DNA of 64,000 nucleotides. Origin: Adiantum capillus-veneris (Eukaryota; Streptophyta; Polypodiopsida; Polypodiales; Pteridaceae). A program made the position numbers and the translations under genes. Where the stretch lies: the NCBI GenBank assembly GCA_014529385.2, contig CM043944.1, positions 90,129,384 to 90,193,383 on the forward strand, given 5' to 3'. How positions within the stretch are numbered: position 1 is the first letter of the stretch; the number at the start of each line of letters is the position of its first letter. Positions 10,601-21,085 of this stretch are shown piece after piece. Below the pieces are notes generated by a model. That model saw only the letters and a program-made list of their open reading frames with translations. It did no database searches and was not told where the DNA came from.

Positions 10601-11950
10601 TGACATGAAGGGCGTTCCACCTTCTGTGGTGCAACATACAATTCCCATGATCAACACTGCTAAACCCGTCCAGCAACGACCCTATCCAATGAATCCTAAG
10701 TACGCCAAAATTGTACACGAGGAGATTGAAAAACTTATCCAATGTGGATTCATATACCCTATTGAGCACTCAGAATGGGTTTCTCCAATAGTCATTGTGC
10801 CAAAAAAGAATGGGAAACTAAGAGTGTGCGTAGACCTCAAGAAAGTTAATGCAGCTACTAGGAGAGATCATTATCCCTTGCCATATTCAGAACATGTGCT
10901 TGAAAGAGTTGCGGGCAAGAAAGCTTATAGCTTTTTAGATGGGTACTCTGGTTACAATCAAATCACAATTGCATTAGAGGACCAAGCTAAAACTGCTTTT
11001 ATCACAGAGTTTGGAGTGTTTGCATTTCGTGTTATGGCTTTTGGCTTAACAAATGCCCCTGCTACATTCCAACGATTAATAAACACTGCGTTTAAAGAAT
11101 TTCTAAGGGAGTTTTGTGAAGCTTTCCTAGACGACCTTTGTGTTTATTCTTCTTGGGAGAAGCATTTGTTATATCTACGAAAAATATTTGAAAGGTGCAG
11201 ATTTTATCGCATCTCATTGAACCCTTTCAAATGCCAATTTTGGGTTAAGCATGGAGTCATTCTAGGGCATATAGTGTCCAAGAATGGGATATCCACAGAT
11301 GAGAGTAAGATTAAAGCCATTTCCGATTTGCCGCCACCTACGAACTATAAAGGAGTTCAAAGATTTATGGGCCATGTTGGTTATTATCGAAGGTTTATTT
11401 TAAACTTTGCCGAGATAGCGCATCCATTGTACAAGCTTCTTATCGAGTTTCACTGGACGGAAGAATGTCATCAATCTTATGAGTTATTAAAGAAGGCCCT
11501 AACAAGTGCTCCAATCCTGCGAACACCTGATTGGAATGTACCTTTTCATGTGCATATTGATGCATCAAATTTTGCTATTGGGTGTGTTCTAACTCAACCA
11601 GGAGAACATAAATTGGACTACCCTATTAGCTTTGCAAGTCACCAATTAAATGATGCCGAGATGAACTACACTACTACAGAGCGCGAAGGTCTAGCTATGA
11701 TTTATGCAGTAAAGAAATTTCGCTATTACCTTCTTACTACCAAGTTTGTGTTTTATGTTGATCATCAAGCATTGCTATATTTGGTAAACAAGCCGTGTTC
11801 CACAGGTCAAATTACACAACGGTTGTTAATTCTTCTTGAGTTTGACTTCACCGTTGTTGTGAGGCCTGGGAGGAAACATGTCATGGTGGATCATTTATCT
11901 CGTATCCCTAATGGCGAAGCTCCTACGGGGGTTGATGATGAATTGCCTGA
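10601..11950 (+). pseudogene. Tat-B reverse transcriptase and RNase H
   Basis: Open across this interval. Reverse transcriptase landmarks: GFIYPIEHSEWVSPIVIVPKKNGKLR region, VCVDLKKVN, YSFLDGYSGYNQI, FGLTNAPATFQRL and the catalytic FLDDLCVYS (Y/F-x-D-D box) near 11126. RNase H follows with HIDASNFAIGCVL, the TTTEREGLAMIYAVKKFRYYL segment and VMVDHLSRIP, giving the expected acidic residues. Together they copy element RNA into double-stranded DNA within particles. The sequence type is Ty3/gypsy without chromodomain. Confidence 0.95.
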
Positions 11951-13292
11951 TACTCCTTTGTTCATTGTTGAGACAATGCTTGAATGGAGTGAAAAGATTG
12001 TTAACTTCTTAGTTAATGGTTTTCCACCCAAAGAGCTGCGAAAAGATATAGCTCGAAAATTAATCAAGGAATGCGAACCCTATTGCTTACTGGCTGGAAC
12101 CCTCTATAAGAGAGGAAAAGATGATGTTCTTAGACGCTGTGCCCGCGAGGATGAGTATTTATATATTCTACAAGAGGCACACATGGGCGTAGCTGGTGGT
12201 CACTTTTCAAGAAAGTTGACTGCCCGAAAGATCTTACAGTCAGGCTATTGGTGGCCCACTCTGTTTAAGGATGCATCACTTTTTGCAAAGGGATGTGATG
12301 AATGCCAACGCTTCAAGAAGCCACAAAGAAGTGATAGGATGCCTCTACATCCCATCAAGGTAACCCAACCATTTGAAAAGTGGGGCTTAGACTTTGTAGG
12401 ACCGATTAGTCCGGCTGCACGTAACACGCAATCACGATATATCATTGTGGCTACCGACTATGTAACCAATTGGGCGGAAGCAAAAGCAACACGAAAGGTG
12501 GATGCAAAAACAACAGCTAAGTTCCTCTTTGAGAACATTATCACACGTTTTGGATGCCCCTTTGAACTTGTGAGTGACAATGGAACTCATTTTATAAATG
12601 AAGTAATAAAAGAACTCACATCAAACTTCATGATATCTCACCACAAGTCTACACCCTATTATCCCCAAGCAAATGGCCAAGCTGAGAGTACCAACAAAAC
12701 TTTCATCTCCATTTTAACAAAGACAGTTGAGGCTCATCGCACTGATTGGGACCTAAAGCTTACATCAGCTTTATGGGCTTATCGTACTGCGTATAAAGTT
12801 GCTATTAATTGCACACCGTTTAAGATGGTGTATGGCCAAGAAGCAGTTATGCCATGGGAGTTTGTTATTCCTAGTCTTCGAGTAGCTTCTCAAGAAGGTT
12901 GGGATGGTAACCCCTTAGTGGAGCGATTATATATCCTGGAAAGGCTAGATGAAGAGAGGCAATTAGCTGTGCAAAATGCTCTAGTGGAGAAGGATAGGAG
13001 AAAGAAGTGGTTTGATAGCCATTTAAAGGATAAAGACATCAAGGTTGGTGATAAAGTTCTTATGTACGGGGTACGTAATGAAAAGAAGAAATTGAAATAC
13101 GCTGGTAAGGGACCATATCGAGTGTGTGAAATTACCCCGCAAGGTACCATTCATGTGGAGACTCTAGATGGAGTTGAAACCATTGGATTCCTTAATGGGA
13201 GTAAATTCAAAAGATATTATGATCCTCTAAGCCAGGAAGAGTTGCAAGCCATCCATCAAAAGAAGGCTGCCAAGGAACAAGCAAAGCTTTAA
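11951..13292 (+). pseudogene. Tat-B integrase
   Basis: Full-length integrase continuing the open reading from reverse transcriptase to TAA 13290. The N-terminal HHCC zinc site is readable (HMGVAGGHFS then CDECQRFKK, about 12180-12320). In the core, the first Asp is in WGLDFVGP, the second in LVSDNGTHF, and Glu in QANGQAESTNK, giving a D,D-35-E pattern. The C-terminal domain ends with FLNGSKFKRYYDP near 13200. No chromodomain follows; instead the frame runs on into a second protease-like domain. Confidence 0.93.
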
Positions 13293-13785
13293 AAAATCCA
13301 AGCAAGAGTTGAGGCTCGAGAACGACAACAACGTCTTAGACGCCAACGAGAGGCTAATCTGGGAATCATGCAAGCATTTTTCGAGGACACAGATGACGAC
13401 TCATTAGAATCTGAGCCACCCCTATGATACCCAATTGAGCTAAATAGCCCCTATAGGAAAGTACTATACAATGCCTTATTAGATACGGGAGCTAAACACA
13501 ATTTTTTATCCTATGGAGTTTGGTGTCAATTAGGGAAACCGACCCTATCCCCGAGTACGATGCAAGTCAAGGGCATTAATAAAAATAAAACTGCTATTCT
13601 TGGAGTCCTTCAGACCCCTGTTGTCTATGACAATGGAAGCATAGTGCAGAGGTTTCTAGTCATGCCCGTGGGAGCTATGGAAGGCAACGTAAACCTGGGA
13701 CGCACGTGGATGTTGGCAACCAAATGCACTATTGATTGGGATACTGGTAGTGTCACGACGCGACCACCGACTCTTATCCCTATCA
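13293..13785 (+). pseudogene. Tat-B second retropepsin-like domain, C-terminal to integrase
   Basis: The segment reads KVLYNALLDTGAKHNFLS (D-T-G-A at 13482-13493), then VKGINK, a DNGSIVQRFLVMP stretch, NLGRTWM and CTIDWDTGSV. This is the strand order of a retropepsin: catalytic loop, flap, hydrophobic loop and a final L-G-R/ID-W segment. It is distinct from protease 1 (9050-9515) and lies after integrase, in the same frame. A short Glu/Arg-rich linker (13293-13424) connects the two. TAA 13290 and TGA 13425 interrupt the connection. Tat-A and Tat-E have the same domain with D-T-T-A and D-T-S-A. Confidence 0.78.
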
Positions 13786-14579
13786 TTCAAGCAAAGTCAC
13801 CTACGTTGCAAAATCTAGCAAAGTTGAAGGATAGCCAACATTCACAAGCCAAGGTGGTTAACTCGTCTTTGCCAGCTACCCATGAACCTAGCACTTCAAC
13901 ACTTGTAGTTGCAGCAAGCAGTAATATTGCAAGTACTCAACCTGCACGACCTAAGAGTACATATCAATGGGTCCCCAAGGCCTTACTTCCAACTACCTCA
14001 ACCCTTCCATCCATTCCAAGAAAAAATTTCCCTGGAAAACCAAGAGCGCGCTCTAGGAGGGTCAAGACCAAATCACAATGGATTCCAAAACGACTATTAG
14101 AAGCCCAAGGCTGCTATGATGGAAATGAGCAAATTTGGGTACCTAAACGTAAAATGTGTCCTTCCCTATCGACAACAAACCCATATGAGTCAAACAGTGT
14201 AACGCTAAAGCCAATGGCAGACCGTGGGAAGGGAAAGATCACAGAATGCTACACACCTAGTCCAGAGCTAGTTTGGGCTCCAAGGCAAAACCAATTTATT
14301 CCACCTAGCTCAGGAAGGGGGGAGTTCCATTAGGCTTCTAGCTCCTTATGTAATACATCCATAGAGGTAAAAGCTTCTACACAGCCTCCATCTATAGTAG
14401 TGGACCTCCATGAAGCTACAAAAGAATCCACACCTCCCAGTGTTTAAGAATCACCTGATGAACCACTTCAAGTTCGATCCTGGGAGAGTACCTTACCACC
14501 CTTGCAACTTGACGAGGCACCTAAGGTAATAGAAAAGTACTGGCAAAAATCTTCACCTATAACAACTTGGAACAACTAG
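13786..14579 (+). pseudogene. Tat-B C-terminal tail with W-V-P-K repeats
   Basis: Ser/Thr/Pro-rich tail with four Trp-centred repeats: TYQWVPKALL (Trp codon 13968), SQWIPKRLLEAQG (14079), QIWVPKRKM (14136) and LVWAPRQN (14274). The same order is kept in Tat-A (23422 onward) and Tat-E (50298-50890). The end is set by the conserved segment ESTLPPLQLD...PITTWNN before 14577. Stops at 14331 and 14445. Function unknown; repeated aromatic-basic motifs suggest a binding surface. Confidence 0.75.
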
Positions 14580-14622
14580 TTTCAAAGAGTGACGACATCG
14601 TTTCAAACGATATGATCTACCC

Positions 14623-14636
14623 AAGGAAGGGGGGAG
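14623..14636 (+). promoter_or_regulatory. Internal polypurine tract
   Basis: AAGGAAGGGGGGAG followed by TGTTTG. It shares eleven bases (AGGAAGGGGGG) with the terminal tract at 22789-22799 although it lies about 8 kb upstream (about 1.7 kb without TIR-1 and Copia-1). It is kept in Tat-E (49930-49943, reversed) and, still all purine, in Tat-A near 24068-24080. Confidence 0.6.
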
Positions 14637-14715
14637 TGTTTGTGAACATCCATTATTCACTTGCTTCCCTCTCAACCTTTCTCCCTGACCTCTTAATTTC
14701 CAATCTTAGGGAATG

Positions 14716-14726
14716 TATATATAAAG
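14716..14726 (+). promoter_or_regulatory. Internal TATA box before ORF-X
   Basis: TATATATAAAG in a block conserved in Tat-A (near 24160 and its duplicate near 24600) and Tat-E (49841-49850, reversed). It stands 136 bases before the ORF-X ATG, suggesting a separate short transcript. Confidence 0.5.
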
Positions 14727-14861
14727 CCTTATACTCACAAAAACAAGATAAAAAAGTAAAAGAGCAAGAGCCATAACACAAATCATAAAAACAAATTATG
14801 CACAAGAACACGACCCTTGTAATATTTGCACTCTAACCATCATCTATTTGCGTGTACAGAT

Positions 14862-15284
14862 ATGGCTAGTACGCTAGAGTCATCCACTCCTGCCTTGGGT
14901 GAGAGGTATCCTCGTTACTTTTCACAAATCTTTCACATGGTCTTTCCAGTGCTTGCATGTGAATGGGATTTGATAGGTACGCTAGCATGTGAGAGGAATT
15001 TTGAGGAGTTAGAATGGCTGATACGTCTCTTGACCACGTCTGATCCATACTTAGTAGAGAGCGTTTCTCCCATTGCACAAGCCTACCCTTTTGACCAAGA
15101 TGACTATAGGTGTCTAGTGACCTTCTTAGTAAACATGGGCACCTATGATGAAGAAGAAAATTTATAGGACTACACGGATGGCACATATGGTCTCATGGAT
15201 GATGACTTTGTTTATCTCGACGACGAGGATAGGGGTTTAGCCTTAGGGTTTCCCCCCAACCTCTACAATATCCTATTCCCTTGA
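14862..15284 (+). pseudogene. ORF-X of Tat-B, acidic 140-residue protein, one stop
   Basis: Starts at ATG in ACAGATATGGCTAGTACG and ends TGA 15282-15284: 141 codons, exactly the length of the intact Tat-E copy. One internal TAG at 15165. No zinc knuckle, signal peptide, transmembrane segment or polymerase motif is seen. The middle is rich in hydrophobic and aromatic residues (YFSQIFHMVFPVLACEWDL); the C-terminus is acidic (DDDFVYLDDEDRG) and ends GFPPNLYNI. It lies where some plant Ty3 elements carry an env-like or extra gene, but nothing here looks like envelope. Function unknown. Confidence 0.75.
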
Positions 15285-15716
15285 CTCTCTAGGGGAGTGC
15301 AAATAATTAGGTTAGGGTTCCTTATGTTTTTTGTTGTGTTCAATAAGTGTTGGTACCTTTTCCCACTAATGTGCCTCCTGGAGGTATTCCTTTTGTTTCC
15401 TAGTGTGTACAGGAGCGTGTTTCTATTGATAGGATTTGGACCTTCATGAAATCTTTATCTCGACTCACTCTTGAAATCAAGCGCGACCATCGACTCAAAC
15501 AGGTGTTTCTTGTCTATTAGCATTGCCCCTTATCTTTTTTGCATCTATGATTGTCTGCTTTAATTGTGATTGGTAGGATAATATCCAGCACATTTGCTTA
15601 TTAACAAACATTTAATTCAATGTAATTTTTTGTCATAATCACTTGTCTAGGTTTAAAAATCAACCAGTCCGACTAAGCTAGTTTGACCAAGTTAGGTTTT
15701 AGAGATCTTATCTTAA
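15285..15716 (+). other. Tat-B 3' non-coding region, first part
   Basis: No gene seen. It is homologous to 25207-25620 (Tat-A) and, reversed, 48850-49280 (Tat-E), so it is a conserved untranslated part of the element. It ends at the TTAA where TIR-1 entered. Confidence 0.8.
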
Positions 15717-15730
15717 CACTAGGTTGGTAA

Positions 15731-16495
15731 CCTAACAGGACATAAAAGTGTCCTTTCAGGGTTTTGAAAAAACCTCCAAAACCATAGTAGATCCACTCAT
15801 TTTGTAAAATCCTTTCATGAGGTTATAGTTCAAGGCCTACTACACATGGAAAAAATAAGAAACTTGTAAAATTTCTCATCTTTTGGTCACACCAAGCCTC
15901 CAAAGTTGATGGACTTGTACATATTCATCAAAACAATCATTTCTTACGTTTTGTTGCATAAAAATAAGATTAGGGATTTTTGTAGGACTTGAGATAAATT
16001 CCCTAGTTAACTTCAATGGGTTGGTGATCAGAACATATGATTGCTTCTCACTCACTTTTTTTTTTTTTGCCAAAAGAAATAGGTACAAAAAAGTTGAATT
16101 TTTACCATTCTGCAAACCTATCATCAAAGTTTCTATAGCCACGCTCAATACATATAGTATATGCATGTTTTCTTCGTTCCCTATTGTCCTTTAGGTTCAT
16201 AAGGAGACATGGAGCATGTCAAAAGAATAATACATCTCTTACCAAGGGGAATCTTGGGGACAAAGATGAAGTGCTAAATACAACAAACATGAAAAAACTG
16301 GGTTCAACATTATGAGTTGTAGAATCCCATAGAAACTATTCAATATCTAGCCAAATTTGATCCTTATGACTAGATATGGTTACTACCTACAAAATGCATG
16401 TAGTTGTCACAAGAAACTAACAATATTGAAAAAGCTATACTTGATATACTAGAATGTTTCGTTTTCTTCTATAATTGAAAAAATCAACCATCGTT
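15731..16495. other. TIR-1 internal DNA, left
   Basis: AT-rich, no coding signal. Copia-1 interrupts it at 16496. Confidence 0.7.
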
Positions 16496-16500
16496 GTCTA
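16496..16500. repeat. Target site duplication of Copia-1, left (GTCTA)
   Basis: GTCTA before the left LTR, repeated at 21676-21680. Confidence 0.9.
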
Positions 16501-16725
16501 GGAATTAGGGTTGCAGAGAAACACACACAACTTGGAGAAGACGAAGGAAGCTCAAGGCACACAATAGAGAGTGTGTTACTTAGTGTGCAATGGAAAGATT
16601 GGTTAGCCCTAGAGTGATGGGCGTATATACAATGCACGGGGGAAAAAACCTCCTAAAGAGGGAAAAAATGCCCCGGCGGTCCTAGTGTGTTCACACACAT
16701 CACTACCACATGTATATGATAACAA
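16501..16725 (-). repeat. Copia-1 3' LTR
   Basis: Same as the right LTR except for two substitutions and loss of the outermost TGTT (seen on + strand): GTCTA joins directly to GGAATTAGGG. Confidence 0.92.
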
Positions 16726-16737
16726 ATCCCCCCTGGA
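16726..16737 (-). promoter_or_regulatory. Copia-1 polypurine tract
   Basis: On the reverse strand CCAGGGGGGATT, directly before the 3' LTR. Confidence 0.85.
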
Positions 16738-16799
16738 GTGATGCGGTGAACGAGAGCTGGCACATGAGTAAGGGGAAGTGCCATGCCCTGAGGACAGGA

Positions 16800-19700
16800 T
16801 CAGTCCACAAAGGGGAGTAAGCCCAAAGCTTTGCGGAAAGCTTCAAGCTTCTCACGAGACAATGCCTTTGTGAAAAGATCTGCAAGGTTGTCCTGTGTTG
16901 ACACATAAGCCAAGCTGATCTCTCCTGCTGAGAGCCTCTCCCTGACATAGTGGTAATGCACCTCAATGTGCTTTGTGCGAGCATGAAAAACTGGGTTCCT
17001 CGCAACTGCCAATGTGCTCTGACTGTCAGTGTAGATAGTGTTGGCAGTGTCCTGTCCAACACCCAAGTCAGCCATAAGGCGTCTGAGCCATACACACTCA
17101 ACCGTAGCTGTTAAGACTGCCCTGTACTCAGCTTCACAACTCGAAGTGGCCACAGTAGGTTGCTTCTTGCTCAACCATGATATACATGAACTGCCAAGCA
17201 TGAAACAAAAACCACTTGTGGACACTCGCGTGTCAAAACAACCCGCCCAATCTGAGTCCGAAAAAGCATGTAAGTCTGGCGGCAATGATCCCCCTTTGGG
17301 ATAAAACAAGCCAAGATGTAAAGTGCCACTAAGGTAGCGGAAAATCCTCTTGACAGCCTGCCAATGCTTAGACCCTGGGCTATGCATAAATCTGCTGACC
17401 TGCGAGACTGCAAACTGAATATCTGGCCTCGTGTTGCATACATAAATGAGGCAGCCAACAGCAGTTTGGTAAAGAGTGACATCAGCAGGATCGCGAGCAT
17501 CATGTAGACTCAACTTCAAACCTGTTTCCATGGGAGTGGCAATAGGTTTGCAATCCTCAAGTCCAAACTTACATAGCAATGTCTCTATGTAACTTTTCTG
17601 ACACAAGGCAATACCACCATCACACTGCTTAAACTGTATACCCAAGTAATGATGCAACAGCCCCAAATCTTTCATCTTGAAAGTAGCATTCAAATCAGCC
17701 TTAAATTCAGCAATATGTCTCTCATTTGGTCCAGTGATCAGCAAATCATCAACATAAAGAACCACAATGAGAAATACATCATCCTCACGCTTTACATACA
17801 ATGTGCTTTCTGTTGGACTGTTACGAAAGCCTCGTTTAACCAAATGAGTGTCAGCTTTCTAATACCAAGCACGAGGAGATTGCTTCAACCCATATAAAGC
17901 CTTCTTACATTTGCACACTTTGTCCTCTTGTCCTTTTATGACAAAACCGCGAGGCTGCGTTACATAAACTTCCTCAAATATGTAACCATTCAAGAAAGCA
18001 GTAACAATGTCTGATTGATGTACATCCCAACCAAAATGAGCTGCCAATGCACATAGAAAACGCACAGTAGTCATACGACAAGTGGGAGCAAAAGTCTCTT
18101 CATAATCTATGCCTTTTTGTTGTGCATAACCCTTTGCAACAAGTCGAGCCTTATGGCGATCGATCTCACCATCCGGTTGCGTTTCAACTTGTAAACCCAC
18201 TTCGTACCAATGGCCTTTTTGCCAGGAGGCAAATCACATAAAGTCCATGTGTCATTCTCTATAAGTGCATCATATTCTGATTTCATGGCAGCAATCCAAT
18301 TTTCTGAATTCTGTGCTTCATCAAAAGACAGAGGCTCCTCAACATCATGTAAACTAGACACAGCCAAAGCATAACAATCTGATGCATAAGATGCATGGCG
18401 AGAGCCTGAACGAGTACGACTAGATAAAGGTGCATCCAATTTACTGTCACGCAAAGTGTGCACCAGCCATTTTGGCATACCTCTAGCCTGCTCATTTTCA
18501 GCCCTTTCCTCATCAAGTACATCATGTACATCTGCATCAGTAATAGGCTGTTCTAAAACATTTTCAGAAACCCCCATAGGCTGTACATTTGCCTCATTGG
18601 AACTTACATTCGTATTTCCACCACTGAAAAGAGGCAACAAAGTGTCATAAATGTCCTGTGAGCTTACATTACTGTCTCTAGTACATGACAGCAAGGGCTG
18701 AACAGAATCTTCCACAAACACTACATCCCGTGAAACCAGAATACGTTTTGTTTGCGGATGATACAACCTGTAACCTTTGCTTTCAGCACTATAACCAACA
18801 AAAATACATTTGACAGCCTTTTCATCCAATTTTCTGCGCTGCACTTGTGGCACCAAAGCATATGCCAAACAGCCAAAAACACGCATGTGCTCAATAGAAG
18901 GCTTTCTATCATGCCATGCTTCATATGGAGTAATAGACTGCAAAGCTTTTGTAGGACACCTGTTAAGTACATAAGTGGCACACATGATGGCCTCAAGCCA
19001 AAAAGAATGCGGCAAAGCTTGACTTTTGACCATACATCGTGCCATTTCCGTCAGTGACCTGTTTTTCCTCTCAGCAACACCATTTTGCTGAGGTGTATAA
19101 GGCACTGTACATTGGTGTTTTATCCCACGACTAGCCAGAAATGCATTAAATTCATGAGACATATACTCCCCCCCTCGATCGGAACGGAGGGTGCCCATAG
19201 TACATTTTGAGACATTTTCAGCCATAGCCAGAAATTGTTTGAAGCGCATAAAAACTTCGGACTTCGCTTTAAGCGGAAATACCCATGCATGCCTGGAGTA
19301 ATCATCAATGAAAGTCACGAAGTACAGGTAATTGCCCAAGGACGGAGTTTGCATGGGCCCACAAACATCACTATGCACAAGCTGCAACCTGCATGTGGTC
19401 CTAACTGAACCATCCTTTGGAAACTTAGAACGCTGCATTTTACCCAGAATACAGCCTTCACAAACATGTTTGACAGGTGCTTCAAGAGGCGGCAAAGAAG
19501 CAACCACATCAGATTTCTGCAAACGCAGCAAACTGGCAAAATTCAGATGACCAAAACGTGCATGCCAAAGTTTTGCATCTGAAATAGCCCTTGAATCTGC
19601 AACAGCATTTGCAAAATTTTGTCCACACTTGTCATACAAAGTGAGCTTATACAGCCCACGGCACAAAAGCCCAGATGCAACAATTTCATCACCAAAACTG

Positions 19701-20167
19701 AGATCATGAACTGTACATCTGTCATCCACAAATTTGACTACAAGTCCAAGTCTAGCAAGTGCGGATACAGACAAGAGATTCTTCTTGATCCCAGGTACAT
19801 AAAGTGCATCAACAAGTGTGAAGGAACTGCCATTAGCAGCAGTGAGCACAATCTTTCCAACTCCCTGAACTGGATAAGAGGCGTTGTTGGCACAAGTGAC
19901 TGAATTCCCATGAGGGACAGACTCGAGAGAGGTAAACAATTCACGATGTGAGGTAATGTGCTTTGTAGCACCACTGTCTAAATACCACACATGTGAATCT
20001 GCAGCAACTGACAAGCATGCATCATGGACAGCAGGATTGTAAGTGCACTCTGCGCTAAAAGCCCATTCTGCATCAACATCAGCATCACAATCTCCTTTCA
20101 CAGAAGACTCAACAATGGCTGCATTTGTAGTGGAACCAGCATTTGCAGTGGAACCACCCTCTTTCTT
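16800..20167 (-). pseudogene. Copia-1 pol: protease, integrase, reverse transcriptase, RNase H
   Basis: In frame with gag beyond the TAG at 20168-20170. Protease has WYLDSGATKHI. Pre-integrase domain: LWHARFGHLN with CEGCILGK. Integrase core: HSDVCGP, FIDDYSRHAWVF, RSDRGGEYMS and the Glu in PQQNGVAERKN. Reverse transcriptase shows [34 protein letters not shown] and catalytic YVDDLLITG. RNase H shows SDSDWAGC, SSCEAEY and the KHIEVHYHYVRE segment near the end. One frameshift near 18177 fits a one-base deletion within reverse transcriptase, and a TAG at 17859-17861 follows RAWY. Otherwise the copy is full length. Confidence 0.95.
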
Positions 20168-21085
20168 CTAAGCCTCTTTGGCCTTCAACTTAGGACACAA
20201 CTTGATCAAGTGATCATTGGCTTTACAATAATGGCAACGCATCTTCTTTTTGCCCTTATCACCAGAATTGCCAGATGAAGTGTTGCCAGCAGAAGCATTA
20301 GGAACAGAATTTTTGCCACTCGCAGCAGAACCATAAGAAGTGGCTGCATTACTGTTACCACCCTTTCTTTGAGAAGCAAGAAAATCCTGTTCAACTGCAC
20401 GCTGCCTAGTCCTGTTTTTTCTAGAAAGTGACTCTTGCAACAGCAATGTGCATAATGCATCAAACTTGACAACTTCAGGATTTCCTTGGGTCATCAGTCT
20501 CCAAGTTCTAGCAAAAGTCTGGTAGGAATCTGGTAAGGCATCAAGAACAGTCTGCACAAGGGAACTGTCCGAAATGACTTCACCTGCAGAAATGAGTTGC
20601 TCATTGATATCCTTGACACTAGCAAGGAAAGTGTCCATATCATCTTCCTCATGCATAATCTTCGACTCTAGCTCTTTACGCAGCAAAGCAATTTTAGCCT
20701 CATTGCGGCTTGCATAAAGACCTGCTAGAATATCCCAAGCCTGTTTTGCAGATTTTGCTGAACGGATGTGAGGAATAATGGTGCGCTTCACAGACAACGC
20801 AATCAATGCATGAGCCTGCGCATCCTTAACATCCCAACGAGCTTGTTCTGCCGTAGGCAAAACAACTCTAACAGCTGCAATCCTTGCAGCAAGACCTGCA
20901 ACATCCTCAATATCGCCTACATCTTCAGAACCAGGACGTACATCAATGCCCTGCACAATGTTCCAGACACCTTTTGACACAAGAACATATTGCATCATAT
21001 AAGCCCACATAGGGTAGTTGTCCCCATCCAACCTGTCCTCAGCAGCAAACATCTTGAACACATCTGTGTTGTTGTTGTCAGCCAT
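20168..21085 (-). CDS. Copia-1 gag, 305 residues
   Basis: The copia gag polyprotein part, forming virus-like particles. Start chosen at ATG 21085 (MADNNNTDVFKMF); an open extension to 21145 crosses leader sequence and is unlikely. The copia gag fold (DNYPMWAYMMQYVL, AKQAWDILAGLY, LQTVLDALPDSY-like segment) covers most of the protein, followed by a Ser/Gly/Asn-rich part and one zinc knuckle CHYCKANDHLIKLC (canonical C-X2-C-X4-H-X4-C). It ends at TAG 20168-20170, after which the same frame continues into protease and integrase. Copia elements usually encode one polyprotein, so the stop is either a mutation or a readthrough point. Confidence 0.9.
   Translation of the reverse strand: MADNNNTDVFKMFAAEDRLDGDNYPMWAYMMQYVLVSKGVWNIVQGIDVRPGSEDVGDIEDVAGLAARIAAVRVVLPTAEQARWDVKDAQAHALIALSVKRTIIPHIRSAKSAKQAWDILAGLYASRNEAKIALLRKELESKIMHEEDDMDTFLASVKDINEQLISAGEVISDSSLVQTVLDALPDSYQTFARTWRLMTQGNPEVVKFDALCTLLLQESLSRKNRTRQRAVEQDFLASQRKGGNSNAATSYGSAASGKNSVPNASAGNTSSGNSGDKGKKKMRCHYCKANDHLIKLCPKLKAKEA

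Larger units (their letters stand above)
5022..14579 (+). pseudogene. Tat-B gag-pol polyprotein, single frame with eleven premature stops
   Basis: The whole 9.56 kb reads in one frame from ATG 5022 to TAG 14577-14579, with no frameshift found. Premature stops start at 6639, 7491, 8448, 9312, 9513, 10302, 10416, 13290, 13425, 14331 and 14445. The ATG is chosen because Tat-C, Tat-E and LARD-1 all begin with M-[NH]-L-[RG]-S-G-R-V-L; an upstream GTG at 4971 is unsupported. Order: long gag, protease 1, linker, reverse transcriptase, RNase H, integrase, second protease-like domain, W-V-P-K tail. At least three stops (6639 CAA to TAA, 7491 TGG to TAG, 13425 CGA to TGA) are C-to-T or G-to-A changes against Tat-E. 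Domains are listed separately. Confidence 0.92.

Noticed and set aside
15717-15730. piggyBac assignment for TIR-1 because of TTAA
   Set aside because: The terminal sequence CACTAGG does not match the piggyBac CCCT-type end as I know it. Left unassigned.
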